Part shown: piece after piece, positions 17,791 to 26,958 of the stretch
Layout: each line of letters opens with the position of its first letter
Position numbering within the stretch: position 1 is the first letter of the stretch
DNA from: Candidatus Bruticola papionis
GTDB lineage: Bacteria > Vulcanimicrobiota > Xenobia > Xenobiales > Xenobiaceae
Assembly: GCA_002407045.1 (NCBI GenBank)
Contig: DHKB01000019.1
Coordinates: forward strand, 1 to 64,000
Direction: 5' to 3'
DNA length: 64,000 nt
Program-made: the position numbers and the translations under genes
Notes under the pieces: generated by a model
Seen by the model: only the letters and a program-made list of their open reading frames with translations
The model's database searches: none
What the model was told of the DNA's origin: nothing

Positions 17791-19030
17791 TCATGCAGCT
17801 CTAAGTTTCTGCTGTTCTTCAGCCACAATGATCAGCTTTGCTGGAACATTGGAGCTCATAAGTGTAGCTAATGAATCTTTGCTAAAGATGGCTCGTCCAG
17901 CTAACATGGCATCGTGAAGTTCCATTAACACAGAGCCCATGAGTCTTAGTACGGAGCTCTCGTTAGGAAAAACTCCAATTACTTTGGAACGTCGCTTCAA
18001 TTCCTTGTTCAATCTTTTGATATGATTGGAAGTACGGTAGTAGCGTCTTAAACAAACAGGAAGAAGCATTACCGTCATGGAGCTTTCAAAACCATCATCG
18101 AGGCATGACATAGCAGCTTCAGCAACATCGCGGTAATCTTCAATAATTTGATTACGAAGCTTACGAGCTTCAGTTATATTTTTACTATTGAACATGTCTT
18201 GAAGCTCAGTTTGGAGTCCAGCTTGGTATCTTTTTGGTGTTTTATCTACGATGTTTCTAACAAAATGGAACTGACACCGCTGCCATGGAATAGTTGGAAA
18301 AACTTTCCCAATGGCATTCAAAATACCCTCATGAGCATCTGAAGTGATCATTAACATGTTATTTAGGCCGCGCTTTTTAAGTTTCATAAAGAAATCCGTC
18401 CATGTATTAGCAGATTCATTGGGATAAAGGTCAAAACCGATAATTTCACGATGTCCATGTATATTTGTGCCGTAAGCGATAAAAAAGGCTTTTGAAATTA
18501 TTCGACCATTCTCTCGCACCTTAAAATATGTGGCATCCACGGTGAGAAAGGAGATATTCTCCATCAAGAGTACGGTTTTGAAATTCGTGTACAACTTTGT
18601 CCATATCTTTACAGACTTCAGATACTTTTTATTTTGAAAAAGATGTACCACATAACGTTTCCATAACTTTAGAGACTTTGCGAGTAGACACACCATTGAC
18701 AACCATTTCCGCCATACTTGCTATGAGCGCTGCCTCGCTGCGTGAATAGTTATCGAAAATCAACGTTTTGAACGGTACATTCCTGTGCCTAGGAACATGC
18801 AAAGTAATTCGTCCGATTCTAGTGTCCAACTCTCTTTCGCGTATACCGTTCCTACTATCTGTACGTTCTTCCGAGCGTTCGTAAGGCTTTGCTTTTAGTT
18901 GTTCTGATGATTCTGCTTGAAGAATTTTATCAAGGCTGGTTTGTAAAATATTTTTAAAGGCATCACCAGGATTATTAGATAGTAGTTGTAGAATTTCTTC
19001 CTAGTTTAATGTAATATTGATTTGGGCCAT
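17791..19030 (-). pseudogene. IS256-family transposase, broken by two stops and a frameshift
   Basis: Reading from the ATG at 19030 gives MAQINITLN, a TAG stop at codon 10 (19001-19003), then in the same frame an uninterrupted IS256-like N-terminus (DTRIGRITLHVPRHR, VSTRKVSKVMETLCG) to a TAA at 18629-18631. The same frame continues past that stop with VSEVCKDMDKVVHEFQNRTLDGEY, after which a one-base shift near 18548-18562 is needed to enter FLTVDATYFKVRENG. From there the catalytic part is intact to the stop at 17791: DATYF holds the first catalytic Asp, TSDAHEG the second, and the WQRCQFHFVRNI block is typical. Three separate lesions make this a dead transposase. The C-terminal reading frame of 303 codons might look like a gene on its own but lacks the DNA-binding half. 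Confidence 0.88.
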
Positions 19031-19130
19031 TGGTTTTCTCCTTTTAGGTTGTCTGTGGTTGGACGTTTTTATTATACCTAAAAGTAAGAGCCAATGGCTC
19101 TTTCATTTTACCGTTTCTTAATTTACACCA

Positions 19131-19580
19131 CTATACGGACGTAGCCATTATTTCTCTTGACTTGGCGTAGCGATAACGTTGTTTGCCAATGATGATACTA
19201 TTATCTGATTCATTGAGTTTCCAACCAGCTTGTTTCAAGGTGAATGATTTGTATTTTCCTATTTTCTTAAAAGATGGCGGTTCTGTACGAATTTTACGCT
19301 TTAAGTTTTTGAAAAATAATTTGTAGGCTCTGTCTATACGCTGAGTTATATCCTGCACAGCCTGTGAACCGATTTCATTCATATAAGCAAACTTAGACGT
19401 CTTTTTCAGCTTTGTCAGATGTTTCTGCAACTGATACACGTTAAGATATTTTTCAAACAGCTTATAGTATCTCTTATATAGAGCAATGCAATGGTTGTAG
19501 ATTAGACCTGCGACATAGATCTGCCTATGAAGCTTTCTATTTCGCTTTGAATTATACAGCTTAAAGCAATACGTTCTCAT
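19131..19580 (-). pseudogene. TnpB-like (IS200/IS605 family) gene, 3' truncated
   Basis: From the ATG at 19580, preceded by a GGGGGG ribosome-binding stretch, about 145 residues match the N-terminus of TnpB/OrfB: MRTYCFKLYNSKRNRK, AGLIYNHCIALYKRYYKLF, MNEIGSQAVQDITQRIDRAYKLFF and PPSFKKIGKYKSFTL. The similarity ends near REIM, where the sequence reaches the right end of the IS256 element, and a stop follows at 19131. The RuvC catalytic residues and zinc ribbon lie in the missing C-terminal half, and I do not see them on the far side of the IS. A longer frame to 19730 exists but its added residues are not TnpB-like. Confidence 0.82.
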
Positions 19581-19777
19581 TACACCCCCCGCACTATATT
19601 GTTCCACAATGAATAGCGTTACTCCGCCAATAATAGAACAGAAATAGCTATTTGTCCATAAAGTAGAAATACGAGAACGCAGCCAAAGGAATTCCTGCCT
19701 AAAACTATACAAATAGCAATTACGCAACAACCGTCCCTTTCAGTTGCTTGTGCAAATTCGGTGGACGTGCCTCATAT

Positions 19778-19798
19778 CCCCATGCCTGAAGGCAGGGG
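19778..19798. repeat. IS200/IS605-type end hairpin
   Basis: CCCCATGCCTGAAGGCAGGGG folds into an 8-bp stem with one bulged A and a TGAA loop. Hairpins of this kind mark the ends of IS200/IS605 elements and are where single-strand transposases bind. It lies about 200 bases upstream of the tnpB remnant and is likely its left end or the end of a neighbouring copy. Confidence 0.6.
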
Positions 19799-19860
19799 CT
19801 TTACGGCACTTGCGGTAATATATTGGCGCGAAAAAAATTTGTGCTTAAGGGATTATCGTA

Positions 19861-21612
19861 ATGCCAACTTTAGAGTGGATAGGCAAAGAAAAAGTTATCA
19901 ATCATCATCAGGATGTGCCTTTTAGAGTATTGGAAAGGCAATATAGCTTTGATACATTAGGCCAACACCAAGAAGATAATGGCAGCCAAAATATGATTAT
20001 CCACGGCGATAATTTGGAAGCTTTGAAAGCTCTTTTGCCAGAATATGAAGGGCGCGTCAAGTGCATTTATATCGATCCGCCTTACAATACTGGCAACGAA
20101 GGTTGGATATACAACGACAATGTAAACGATCCCAAAATCAAAAAATGGCTCGGTGAAGTAGTAGGCAAGGAAGGCGAAGATTTAAGCCGCCACGACAAGT
20201 GGCTTTGTATGATGTATCCGCGCTTAAAGCTTTTGCATAAACTTTTAGCTGAAGATGGCGCTATTTTTATTAGTATTGACGACAACGAACAAGCCAATTT
20301 GAAGCTCATTTGTGACGAAATTTTTGGCGCTAATTGTTTTATTAGCAATATATCCTGGCAACGCACTTATTCCACTCGCAACGATTCTAAAGGCATACCT
20401 TACGAAGTAGAATATATTTTAGCCTACAGCAAAAAATCAGGTTGGAATCCCAATAAATTGCCGCGCACTGCGGAAATGGACAAAAAATACAAAAATCCTG
20501 ATAATGATTTCGCTCCTTGGACAAGTGACAACCCTTTTGCGCCTAGTGCTGCCACTCATCAAGGCATGGTTTATGCCATTCAGCATCCCTTTACCGGCGA
20601 ATTGATTTATCCTAGTGATCGCGCTTGTTGGCGTTATAGCCAAGATATAATGCTAGAAATTATAAATGGTTGGGCAAAATACGAGCTAAAGGATTTACAT
20701 GATGAAGAAGCTAGAGCTCGCGTATGTGGCCTTGCTGCCAATCAAGTTCGTGTTGGCGTGCAAGGCATAGTTTTATCTGAACCTTTAAATATTGCTAGGC
20801 AGCAAGCTGAAATTGTACTTAAACGCGGCCAATGGCCTAAATTTTACTTTACCAAAAACGGTTTAGGCGGTATCCGTCGCAAAACTTACCTAGAAAATGT
20901 AGGTGGCAGGTTGCCTACTAATTTTTGGCAACATTTGGAAGTAGGCCACACTGATGAAGCAGCCAAAATTTTGAAAGCTATTTTTGCAGGACGCTCTCCT
21001 TTTGATACGCCTAAGCCGCCGCGTTTAATGGAGCGCATTTTACAAATTGTTGGCGATCAGGATACTTTAGTGCTCGATTCCTTTGCCGGCTCAGGGACTA
21101 CTGCTCATGCAGTGTTAAATATGAATAAAGCCGACGGGGGGCAGCGTCGTTTTATTTTAATTGAAATGATGGATTATGCCGACAGCATCACCGCCGAGCG
21201 TGTAAAGCGCGTTATTCAAGGCTATGGTGAAGGCAATAAAGCTACGCCCGGTACTGGCGGTAGTTTTAGCTATTACGAACTTGGTCAGCCGCTTTTTACT
21301 GAGCAAGGCCTAAATGAAGCAATTGAGCCAGAAAAGATTCGTCGTTATGTTTGGTTTAGTGAAACTAACCAGCCTTATCAAAAGCCAGATAATCCCAATC
21401 AATATTATTTAGGCAGTCACAACGATACCGACTATTACTTCTATTACGAGCCAGGAGAGACTACTGCGCTAGATTATGACTTTTTAGCTACTATTAAAAA
21501 GCGTGCCGATTGTTACGTAATTTATGCCGATTGCTGCTCTTTAAGTGAAGAAAAGCTGGCCCAATTTAATATTACTTTCAAGAAAATTCCCCGCGATATT
21601 GCTAAATTTTAG
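19861..21612 (+). CDS. mod: Type III restriction-modification DNA methyltransferase (Mod)
   Basis: A 583-residue N6-adenine methyltransferase, the modification and specificity subunit of a type III system. The catalytic motif IV is DPPYNTG (72-78) and the AdoMet-binding motif I is SFAGSGTT (near 407-414). The order IV before I defines the beta class, as in all type III Mod proteins. The segment between about 165 and 330 should be the target-recognition domain. AAGGGA precedes the ATG. The res gene follows after 15 bases. No long simple repeat that would suggest phase variation is visible; the longest G run is six bases near 21137. The left flank is mobile-element debris, suggesting acquisition by transfer. 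Confidence 0.93.
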   Translation: MPTLEWIGKEKVINHHQDVPFRVLERQYSFDTLGQHQEDNGSQNMIIHGDNLEALKALLPEYEGRVKCIYIDPPYNTGNEGWIYNDNVNDPKIKKWLGEVVGKEGEDLSRHDKWLCMMYPRLKLLHKLLAEDGAIFISIDDNEQANLKLICDEIFGANCFISNISWQRTYSTRNDSKGIPYEVEYILAYSKKSGWNPNKLPRTAEMDKKYKNPDNDFAPWTSDNPFAPSAATHQGMVYAIQHPFTGELIYPSDRACWRYSQDIMLEIINGWAKYELKDLHDEEARARVCGLAANQVRVGVQGIVLSEPLNIARQQAEIVLKRGQWPKFYFTKNGLGGIRRKTYLENVGGRLPTNFWQHLEVGHTDEAAKILKAIFAGRSPFDTPKPPRLMERILQIVGDQDTLVLDSFAGSGTTAHAVLNMNKADGGQRRFILIEMMDYADSITAERVKRVIQGYGEGNKATPGTGGSFSYYELGQPLFTEQGLNEAIEPEKIRRYVWFSETNQPYQKPDNPNQYYLGSHNDTDYYFYYEPGETTALDYDFLATIKKRADCYVIYADCCSLSEEKLAQFNITFKKIPRDIAKF

Positions 21613-21627
21613 GGAGCTGCTGCCACT

Positions 21628-24327
21628 ATGGAATTGAAAGCTTATCAAAAAGATATTATTGCCGACTTAAAGCGTTATTTGGAAATAATGCAAGAACAAA
21701 AAAATTATATAAAGGCTTTTGCTAGTTTCTGGGAAGAAAAGAGCGCTCCCAATTTAGGCCAATATCAAGATCTTTTGCCAGGCGTACCTAATCTTTGCTT
21801 TAAAGTTCCTACTGGCGGTGGCAAAACTATTTTAGCTTGTGCCTCTTTGCAACCTATTTTTGCTGCTCTACCTTTGCAAAAAATAAAGGCTGTCGTTTGG
21901 TTAGTTCCTTCTGAAGCTATTCTCACTCAAACTCTCAAAGCTCTTAAAGATCCGCGCCATCCTTATCGCCAAAAAATAGACGCCGATTTTTTTAGCCGAG
22001 TTTCTGCCTATAGCAAACAAGAATTGCTTAATGGCCAAAATTTTAATCCTACTATTGTCAATGAGCAGCTTTCCATAATGGTGCTCTCTTACGATTCTTT
22101 CCGCAGCAGCAATAGGGAAGGCTTGAAAGCTTATAAAGAAAACTCCAATTTGGCTATCTTTACCAAAGTATTGGGCACTCCGGAAAATCCTATCGCTAAA
22201 GCTGATGAAACAGCCCTTTTCCAAATTATCAACCAATTAAATCCGGTTATTATTGTCGATGAAAGTCACCACGCCCGCACTAAATTAAGTTGGGAAATGT
22301 TGCAAAACTTTAATCCCGCTTTTGTGCTCGATTTGACAGCTACGCCTAAAAAAGAAAGCAATATTATTTCTTATACTGACGCTATCCAGCTTAAAAAAGA
22401 ACATATGGTAAAGTTGCCAGTTATTGTTTATAACCGCAATAGGCAAGAAGATGTGTTGGTCGATGCTATCGATTTGCGCCGCAATTTAGAAGAAATTGCT
22501 CAAAAGCAACAAGAAGCTACTGGCCGCTACATTAGGCCTATCGTGCTTTTCCAAGCTCAACCCAAAGGCAAAGAAGAGGCGGCTACTTTTGAAAAATTGC
22601 GTCAAAAATTAGTTGAAGTAGGTATTCCCGCTGAAGAAATTGCTATTCGCACTTCCGAAGTTAATGAGCTGAAAAATGTCGATTTGCTTTCTCCCAAGTG
22701 CAAAATTCGCTTTATAATTACAGTCAACGCTTTAAAAGAAGGCTGGGACTGTCCCTTTGCCTATATTTTGGCTTCTTTAGCTAACCGCACTAGTCAAATA
22801 GATGTAGAACAAATTTTGGGTCGCATTTTGCGTTTGCCTTATACTGCTGCCAATATCGAAAAGCCCTTAAATATGTCTTACGTTTTGACGTCTTCGGAAA
22901 ATTTTCAAGAAACGATAAAACGCATTGTCAAAGGCTTAAATGACGCCGGCTTTAGTGATGAAGATTATCGCTTATCTAATCAAGCTTCTTTATCAGCTGC
23001 TCAAGTTACTGGCCAAATGACTATGAGCTTGACTATTCCTGAACTTCCCCAAGCAGAAACTGTAACTGATAGTCAAACTGGCATGCTGGCAGCAGAAGAA
23101 AATGACGAGGAATTTTTTGAAGGCTTTGGCAACTTTGATAGTGCCAGCGTTAGTGAAGCTTTAGAGCGTCGCCAAGCGGAAAAAGTTGCGGCTATTTCTG
23201 GTGAAGAGCAAACCACAAGCCAAGCCTTGCTTATGCTTGAAGAAGCAAATCAAGCTGTACTTTCTTACGATAAAGCTTTGGAAGCTGCCGCTAAAAATAG
23301 TTTTTCTTTAGGCAAAGTTCCGGCTCGTGAAGTTCGCGCTCAAGTTAAAGCCTATCCGGTTAAGGCTAAATTCCGCGAAGATATTGAAAATTTGCGTCTG
23401 CCTCAGTTTTTCTTAAAAATTCCTGAAGGCTCCCTTTTTGAACAAGATGGAGAAGCTTTTTTAGAGCGAGAATCTTTAGTTAAGGGTATTTCTTTTAAAC
23501 AAGAAAATATTTGCATCGATTTTGAGGAAGACAGAGACGAAATAATGCAAATAGACGTCATTGAAGGTGAAGGTGGTTTGCCTAAAGCTCTGATGATGAA
23601 AAGCAATGATGTAGCTATATTTAAAGAATATTTCGATTCTCTCCCTCCCGAGCGCAGGATCGCCTATTGTAAAGCTATCATTTTAGAGAAAATTAACCGT
23701 CTGAATATGGTAAGCTCAAAACACTTAGAAGAGTATATTGGGCGCATTGTAGCTAGTATGACTCGCGATCAGCTCTCAAGTTTAGAAAAAAATCCTTTGC
23801 GTTATGCCGATAAAATAAAGCAAACTATCCAAGATATTTTAGCTAAACGCTATAAAAAGGCTTTCAATACTCAGCTAGCAGCAGGTAAAATTGTTTGCCA
23901 TCCTGCCTATCAATTGCCTATAGCTATTGCTCCAACTAGAGTTACTTCGGCTTATGCTCATTCACTTTATAAAGCCGAAGAAGAAATGAACTCTTTAGAA
24001 ACTGAATTGGTACTTCGACTCACTAATTTAAATAATATCCGCTGGTGGCATCGCAATTTAGCTAATACTGGTTTTTTCATAAACGGATTCACTAAACATT
24101 ATCCAGATTTTATTATCAAAACGGAAAGCGGAAATATTGTTTTAGCTGAAACTAAAGGGGAGCATTTAGCTAACGAAGATAGCAAACTAAAGATCAATTT
24201 AGGCCGATCCTGGAGTGCAGCTGCTGGCGATAAGTTTAAATATTTTATGGTCTTTGCCGAGGCCGAAAAAGCCCTAGACGGCGCCTTTGGTATGAACGAC
24301 TTTATCGATATATTGAAAGAATTGTGA
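21628..24327 (+). CDS. res: Type III restriction endonuclease subunit (Res)
   Basis: An 899-residue SF2 translocase-nuclease that acts with Mod on unmodified, oppositely oriented sites. Helicase motifs: Walker A VPTGGGKT (60-67), motif II DESHH (211-215), motif III LTATPKK, and C-terminal helicase motifs NALKEGWDCPFAY and QILGRILRLPY. The C-terminal nuclease has PD (826-827) and ETK (841-843) of the PD-(D/E)xK type, near the end in FTKHYPDFIIKTESG and LAETKGEHL. No motif is lost, so the system looks functional. It has a GGAG stretch before its ATG and shares an operon with mod. It ends at the terminator at 24364. Confidence 0.94.
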   Translation: MELKAYQKDIIADLKRYLEIMQEQKNYIKAFASFWEEKSAPNLGQYQDLLPGVPNLCFKVPTGGGKTILACASLQPIFAALPLQKIKAVVWLVPSEAILTQTLKALKDPRHPYRQKIDADFFSRVSAYSKQELLNGQNFNPTIVNEQLSIMVLSYDSFRSSNREGLKAYKENSNLAIFTKVLGTPENPIAKADETALFQIINQLNPVIIVDESHHARTKLSWEMLQNFNPAFVLDLTATPKKESNIISYTDAIQLKKEHMVKLPVIVYNRNRQEDVLVDAIDLRRNLEEIAQKQQEATGRYIRPIVLFQAQPKGKEEAATFEKLRQKLVEVGIPAEEIAIRTSEVNELKNVDLLSPKCKIRFIITVNALKEGWDCPFAYILASLANRTSQIDVEQILGRILRLPYTAANIEKPLNMSYVLTSSENFQETIKRIVKGLNDAGFSDEDYRLSNQASLSAAQVTGQMTMSLTIPELPQAETVTDSQTGMLAAEENDEEFFEGFGNFDSASVSEALERRQAEKVAAISGEEQTTSQALLMLEEANQAVLSYDKALEAAAKNSFSLGKVPAREVRAQVKAYPVKAKFREDIENLRLPQFFLKIPEGSLFEQDGEAFLERESLVKGISFKQENICIDFEEDRDEIMQIDVIEGEGGLPKALMMKSNDVAIFKEYFDSLPPERRIAYCKAIILEKINRLNMVSSKHLEEYIGRIVASMTRDQLSSLEKNPLRYADKIKQTIQDILAKRYKKAFNTQLAAGKIVCHPAYQLPIAIAPTRVTSAYAHSLYKAEEEMNSLETELVLRLTNLNNIRWWHRNLANTGFFINGFTKHYPDFIIKTESGNIVLAETKGEHLANEDSKLKINLGRSWSAAAGDKFKYFMVFAEAEKALDGAFGMNDFIDILKEL

Positions 24328-24363
24328 AAATAGCTAAAAAATATTACCGCCAACAGAATAAAT

Positions 24364-24417
24364 TAGGCGCAGTTTTACATTTTGGCTGTGTAGCTAATAG
24401 TATAAAAACTGCGCCTA
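24364..24417. terminator. Terminator between res and the HD-domain gene
   Basis: Thirteen-base perfect arms TAGGCGCAGTTTT and AAAACTGCGCCTA lie in the 96-base gap between two convergent genes, with T-rich tracts on both sides of the loop. It could serve both. Confidence 0.75.
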
Positions 24418-24423
24418 CTAAGG

Positions 24424-24999
24424 TTAAATGTTGCCTTTTAAGCCGATAGCTTCGGCGTTTTCTCTCATGCCGTCGATAGTTTCTTTGATAACTTCGTCTA
24501 AGGTTTTGCCTAAGATCTCGCAACCGTGCAAAATTAGAGCGCGATCTACGTTGGCCGCAAAGCGCTTATCTTTGAACTTTTTCTTAGCTGATTTAACTTC
24601 CAAATCTAAAACGCTTTTGGAAGGATGGACTAAGCAAGCTGCTCCAATTAAGCCGGTCAATTCGTCGATAGTGTAGAGCGTTTTTTCCATCAAGCTTTGC
24701 GGCTCCACATCTACACAAATTCCGTAGCCGTGACTTTGTACAGCGTGAATGTAAAACTCGTCGACGCCGTGTTGACGCATAATTTCGGCCACTTTTTTGC
24801 AATGCTCATCTGGATATTGCTCGTAGTCCAAGTCGTGCAATAAACCTACTACGCCCCAAAGATCTTCGTCTTCACCATTTAAACGAGCGAAATGGCGCAT
24901 TACCGCTTCAACTGCTAAAGCGTGCTTGAGCAATTCTGGCTTTTGATTATATTCTGTCAATAAATTCCAGGCTTCATCTCTAGTTAATTTTTTCACCAT
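24424..24999 (-). CDS. HD-domain hydrolase
   Basis: A 191-residue HD-superfamily phosphohydrolase. The metal-binding residues are in VMRHFARL (His near 32), GLLHDLDYEQYP (HD near 54-55) and VQSHGYG (His near 88); a later ETLYTIDELTGLI segment supplies the fourth ligand. Related small proteins (COG2316-like) are predicted phosphohydrolases with unknown substrate. The ATG at 24999 follows a GAGG stretch at short spacing; a GTG at 25008 is a possible alternative start. It stands alone between res and the DUF1275 gene. Confidence 0.75.
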   Translation of the reverse strand: MVKKLTRDEAWNLLTEYNQKPELLKHALAVEAVMRHFARLNGEDEDLWGVVGLLHDLDYEQYPDEHCKKVAEIMRQHGVDEFYIHAVQSHGYGICVDVEPQSLMEKTLYTIDELTGLIGAACLVHPSKSVLDLEVKSAKKKFKDKRFAANVDRALILHGCEILGKTLDEVIKETIDGMRENAEAIGLKGNI

Positions 25000-25094
25000 A
25001 AACCTCACAAATATATAAACAAAAATCGCGGTTCCTTTTTGCGGTTTTTGGCATATACCTTTTTAGCAAGTTCAAGTTTTGCCAAAAATCAACC

Positions 25095-25910
25095 TCAATT
25101 AGAATTGGAAGTTTCTTCGTTTATTGGGGCTGGCATCTGCAATTGCTGAGCTGGAAAAAGCTTGCTCAACAATTGAAAGAAAAAAGTATTAGAGCTTTGC
25201 TCTTTTAAGCGCTCGCGTATGTAGTGGCGAATCGTTCCCAATTGCCTTTTGGTTGTCACCATAAAAAAGACAATGGTCAAAGCAGCTGGAGCTAAGAAAA
25301 AGACCGCTTCTCCATATCTTTTCAAAAGAATAGTGGCTCCGATAGCTCCAGTAATAAAGCATCCGATAACAGCATAATAATGTAATACTTTGTTGAGCTC
25401 TTTTTTATCATGGTGCACTATATACTTAAACAAAGCTTCAGCGCTGCTGCGTAAATTGCCAGTACACATAGTTGAAGCAAAAGGCAATCCGTGCACACGA
25501 CGGAAAGTTTCTACTTGCATAGCGCAAACAAAGGCAATAAGGGCATTGACAAGATAATCTAAATGGCCTTTGGGAATAAATATAATTGAAGATAAACAAC
25601 AAATTTCCAAAAAAAGCACACTTTGATGCCAGCCTATTTTATGAACTGCAGAAATTTTATGGTGCAAAAATTCGGCCACTAACACTCCGCAAGCATAAGC
25701 AAAGATAGCAACCATATATTTTATGCAAATGTGCCACTCACCGTTAGCAGCATGTAAACCGCAAAATACTATATTACCAGTTACAGCATTAGCAAATACT
25801 TCGCCGCGAAATAAATAGCTATAAATATCTAAAAAACCGCCCGCCAAACTTAAAATACAAGCTGCAGCAATGTGCTCATTATTATTATTTATAACTGCCG
25901 GAGTGCTCAT
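25095..25910 (-). CDS. YoaK-like DUF1275 membrane protein
   Basis: A 271-residue integral membrane protein of the DUF1275 (YoaK) family. The N-terminal block LSLAGGFLDIYSYLFRGEVFANAVTGNIV is the signature of the family, and about six hydrophobic segments follow. The C-terminal 40 residues are charged and probably cytoplasmic. Function of the family is not established. A GAGGTA stretch precedes the ATG. It is divergent from the DUF4417 gene. Confidence 0.8.
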   Translation of the reverse strand: MSTPAVINNNNEHIAAACILSLAGGFLDIYSYLFRGEVFANAVTGNIVFCGLHAANGEWHICIKYMVAIFAYACGVLVAEFLHHKISAVHKIGWHQSVLFLEICCLSSIIFIPKGHLDYLVNALIAFVCAMQVETFRRVHGLPFASTMCTGNLRSSAEALFKYIVHHDKKELNKVLHYYAVIGCFITGAIGATILLKRYGEAVFFLAPAALTIVFFMVTTKRQLGTIRHYIRERLKEQSSNTFFFQLLSKLFPAQQLQMPAPINEETSNSN

Positions 25911-26247
25911 AAGAAAAATACCTCAAATTGTCGCCTAAAATTAGCACAATGCTATAGACAATACAAGCAAAAATAAACTACTTTTGTATACAAAGACTGT
26001 GAACTTAGCCAAGTGCAAGTAGGGGAGCTTTCTATTTGTATATACATATAGCAAATAAATAAAAATATCAACAAATTATGTCTTGTTTTTAATACACAAA
26101 GAGGAGCTTGTGTGGTGGGCAAAGTCAACTTTAGCCCCAATATATGCATGATGTATAGCCAACTAATCGGATATATTGACAAATTTATAAAGTTCGTTAA
26201 AGTAAAAAGCAGGAAATATCCTTTTGAGAGTGAAGGATTAGTTGCGT
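25911..26247. other. Divergent intergenic region before the DUF4417 gene
   Basis: About 340 AT-rich bases with no convincing gene. The right end holds the promoter and ribosome-binding site of the DUF4417 gene; the left end holds the leader of the DUF1275 gene. I see no riboswitch or repeat in the middle. Confidence 0.5.
26176..26203 (+). promoter_or_regulatory. Sigma-70-like promoter ahead of the DUF4417 gene
   Basis: A consensus -35 TTGACA is followed at 16 bases by TAAAGT, 45 bases before the ATG at 26248. The -35 is exact; the -10 matches four of six. Confidence 0.5.
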
Positions 26248-26949
26248 ATGAAAAAAAGTGTGGTGGATGACGCTTTTAGCTCTTATTTAATAGAAAAGGC
26301 ATTCTTTGAGGGTAAAATTGAAATGCCTTGTATAGCTAAGCCCGAAAGTATCATAATTCCCGAGGCTTTAATTCCTTTTTCTCAGAGACGATCCACCACC
26401 ACTTATAGCGAATTTGTCCATTTTTATGAGTACGATGAAAAATTCGCTAGTGTCATGAGTTCAACCAACAAATTTTTGGACGAATTGCGCCGTTTCAAAG
26501 GGGTCATTTCTCCTGATTGCTCTCTTTATACCGACATGCCTTTGGTTGTGCAAATGGCCAACACTTACTTGAATAGGGCAGTAGGGGCTTTCTTTCAATC
26601 TCAGGGTCTTTACGTTATTCCCAATATTCGCTGGGGCGACGAGCGCAGCTATTCACCCCAATGCGAAAAATTTGCTTTTTTAGGTGTTGAAAAGAATAGC
26701 ATAGTGTCTATTGGTACTTACGGTTGCATTAGGGGCAAAGAAAATAAGCGTCGCTTTCAAAAAGGTTTAGAAGCTATGCTTATTGAGCTTTCTCCGCGTG
26801 TGGTTGTCGTTTATGGCGCTATGCCAAAAGATGTATTTGCCGATTACTTAAACTACGCCGATTTCCACCGTTTTAACGATTGGATTAGCGATAAAAAAGG
26901 CAACTACGTGCGCCGCATTATCGCCGATCAACAATATTTCGATTTTTAG
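26248..26949 (+). CDS. DUF4417 family protein
   Basis: A 233-residue protein resembling DUF4417 proteins, which occur in phages, plasmids and chromosomes and have no known biochemical role. Conserved-looking blocks are MPLVVQMANTYLNRAVGAFFQSQG, VIPNIRWGDERSY and IGTYGC. The ATG at 26248 has AAGGA ten bases upstream. It stands alone, convergent with uvrC at a distance of 9 bases. Because the family is frequent on mobile DNA, it may be a relic of an integrated element, though nothing else here supports a phage. Confidence 0.65.
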   Translation: MKKSVVDDAFSSYLIEKAFFEGKIEMPCIAKPESIIIPEALIPFSQRRSTTTYSEFVHFYEYDEKFASVMSSTNKFLDELRRFKGVISPDCSLYTDMPLVVQMANTYLNRAVGAFFQSQGLYVIPNIRWGDERSYSPQCEKFAFLGVEKNSIVSIGTYGCIRGKENKRRFQKGLEAMLIELSPRVVVVYGAMPKDVFADYLNYADFHRFNDWISDKKGNYVRRIIADQQYFDF

Positions 26950-26958
26950 TCTTTTCTT

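Larger units (their letters stand above)
17653..19128 (-). mobile_element. Decayed IS256-family insertion sequence
   Basis: The boundaries are set by a 10-bp terminal inverted repeat, GTGTAAATTA at 17653-17662 and its complement at 19119-19128. The interior holds a mutator/IS256-type transposase in broken form plus about 130 bases of terminal sequence on the left. I find no matching 8-bp target duplication at the outer flanks, which fits an old or rearranged insertion. On the right the element abuts a truncated tnpB gene. Confidence 0.75.

Noticed and set aside
17791..18702. A stand-alone 303-codon transposase gene
   Set aside because: It is only the C-terminal part of an IS256 transposase; the N-terminal half is present upstream in another frame with two stop codons, so the whole is treated as one pseudogene.
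19581..19730. Extra 50 codons before the TnpB ATG
   Set aside because: The residues are not TnpB-like and a GGGGGG ribosome-binding stretch supports the start at 19580.
21130..21140. G6 run in mod as a phase-variation switch
   Set aside because: Six bases is too short to argue for switching and the frame is intact.
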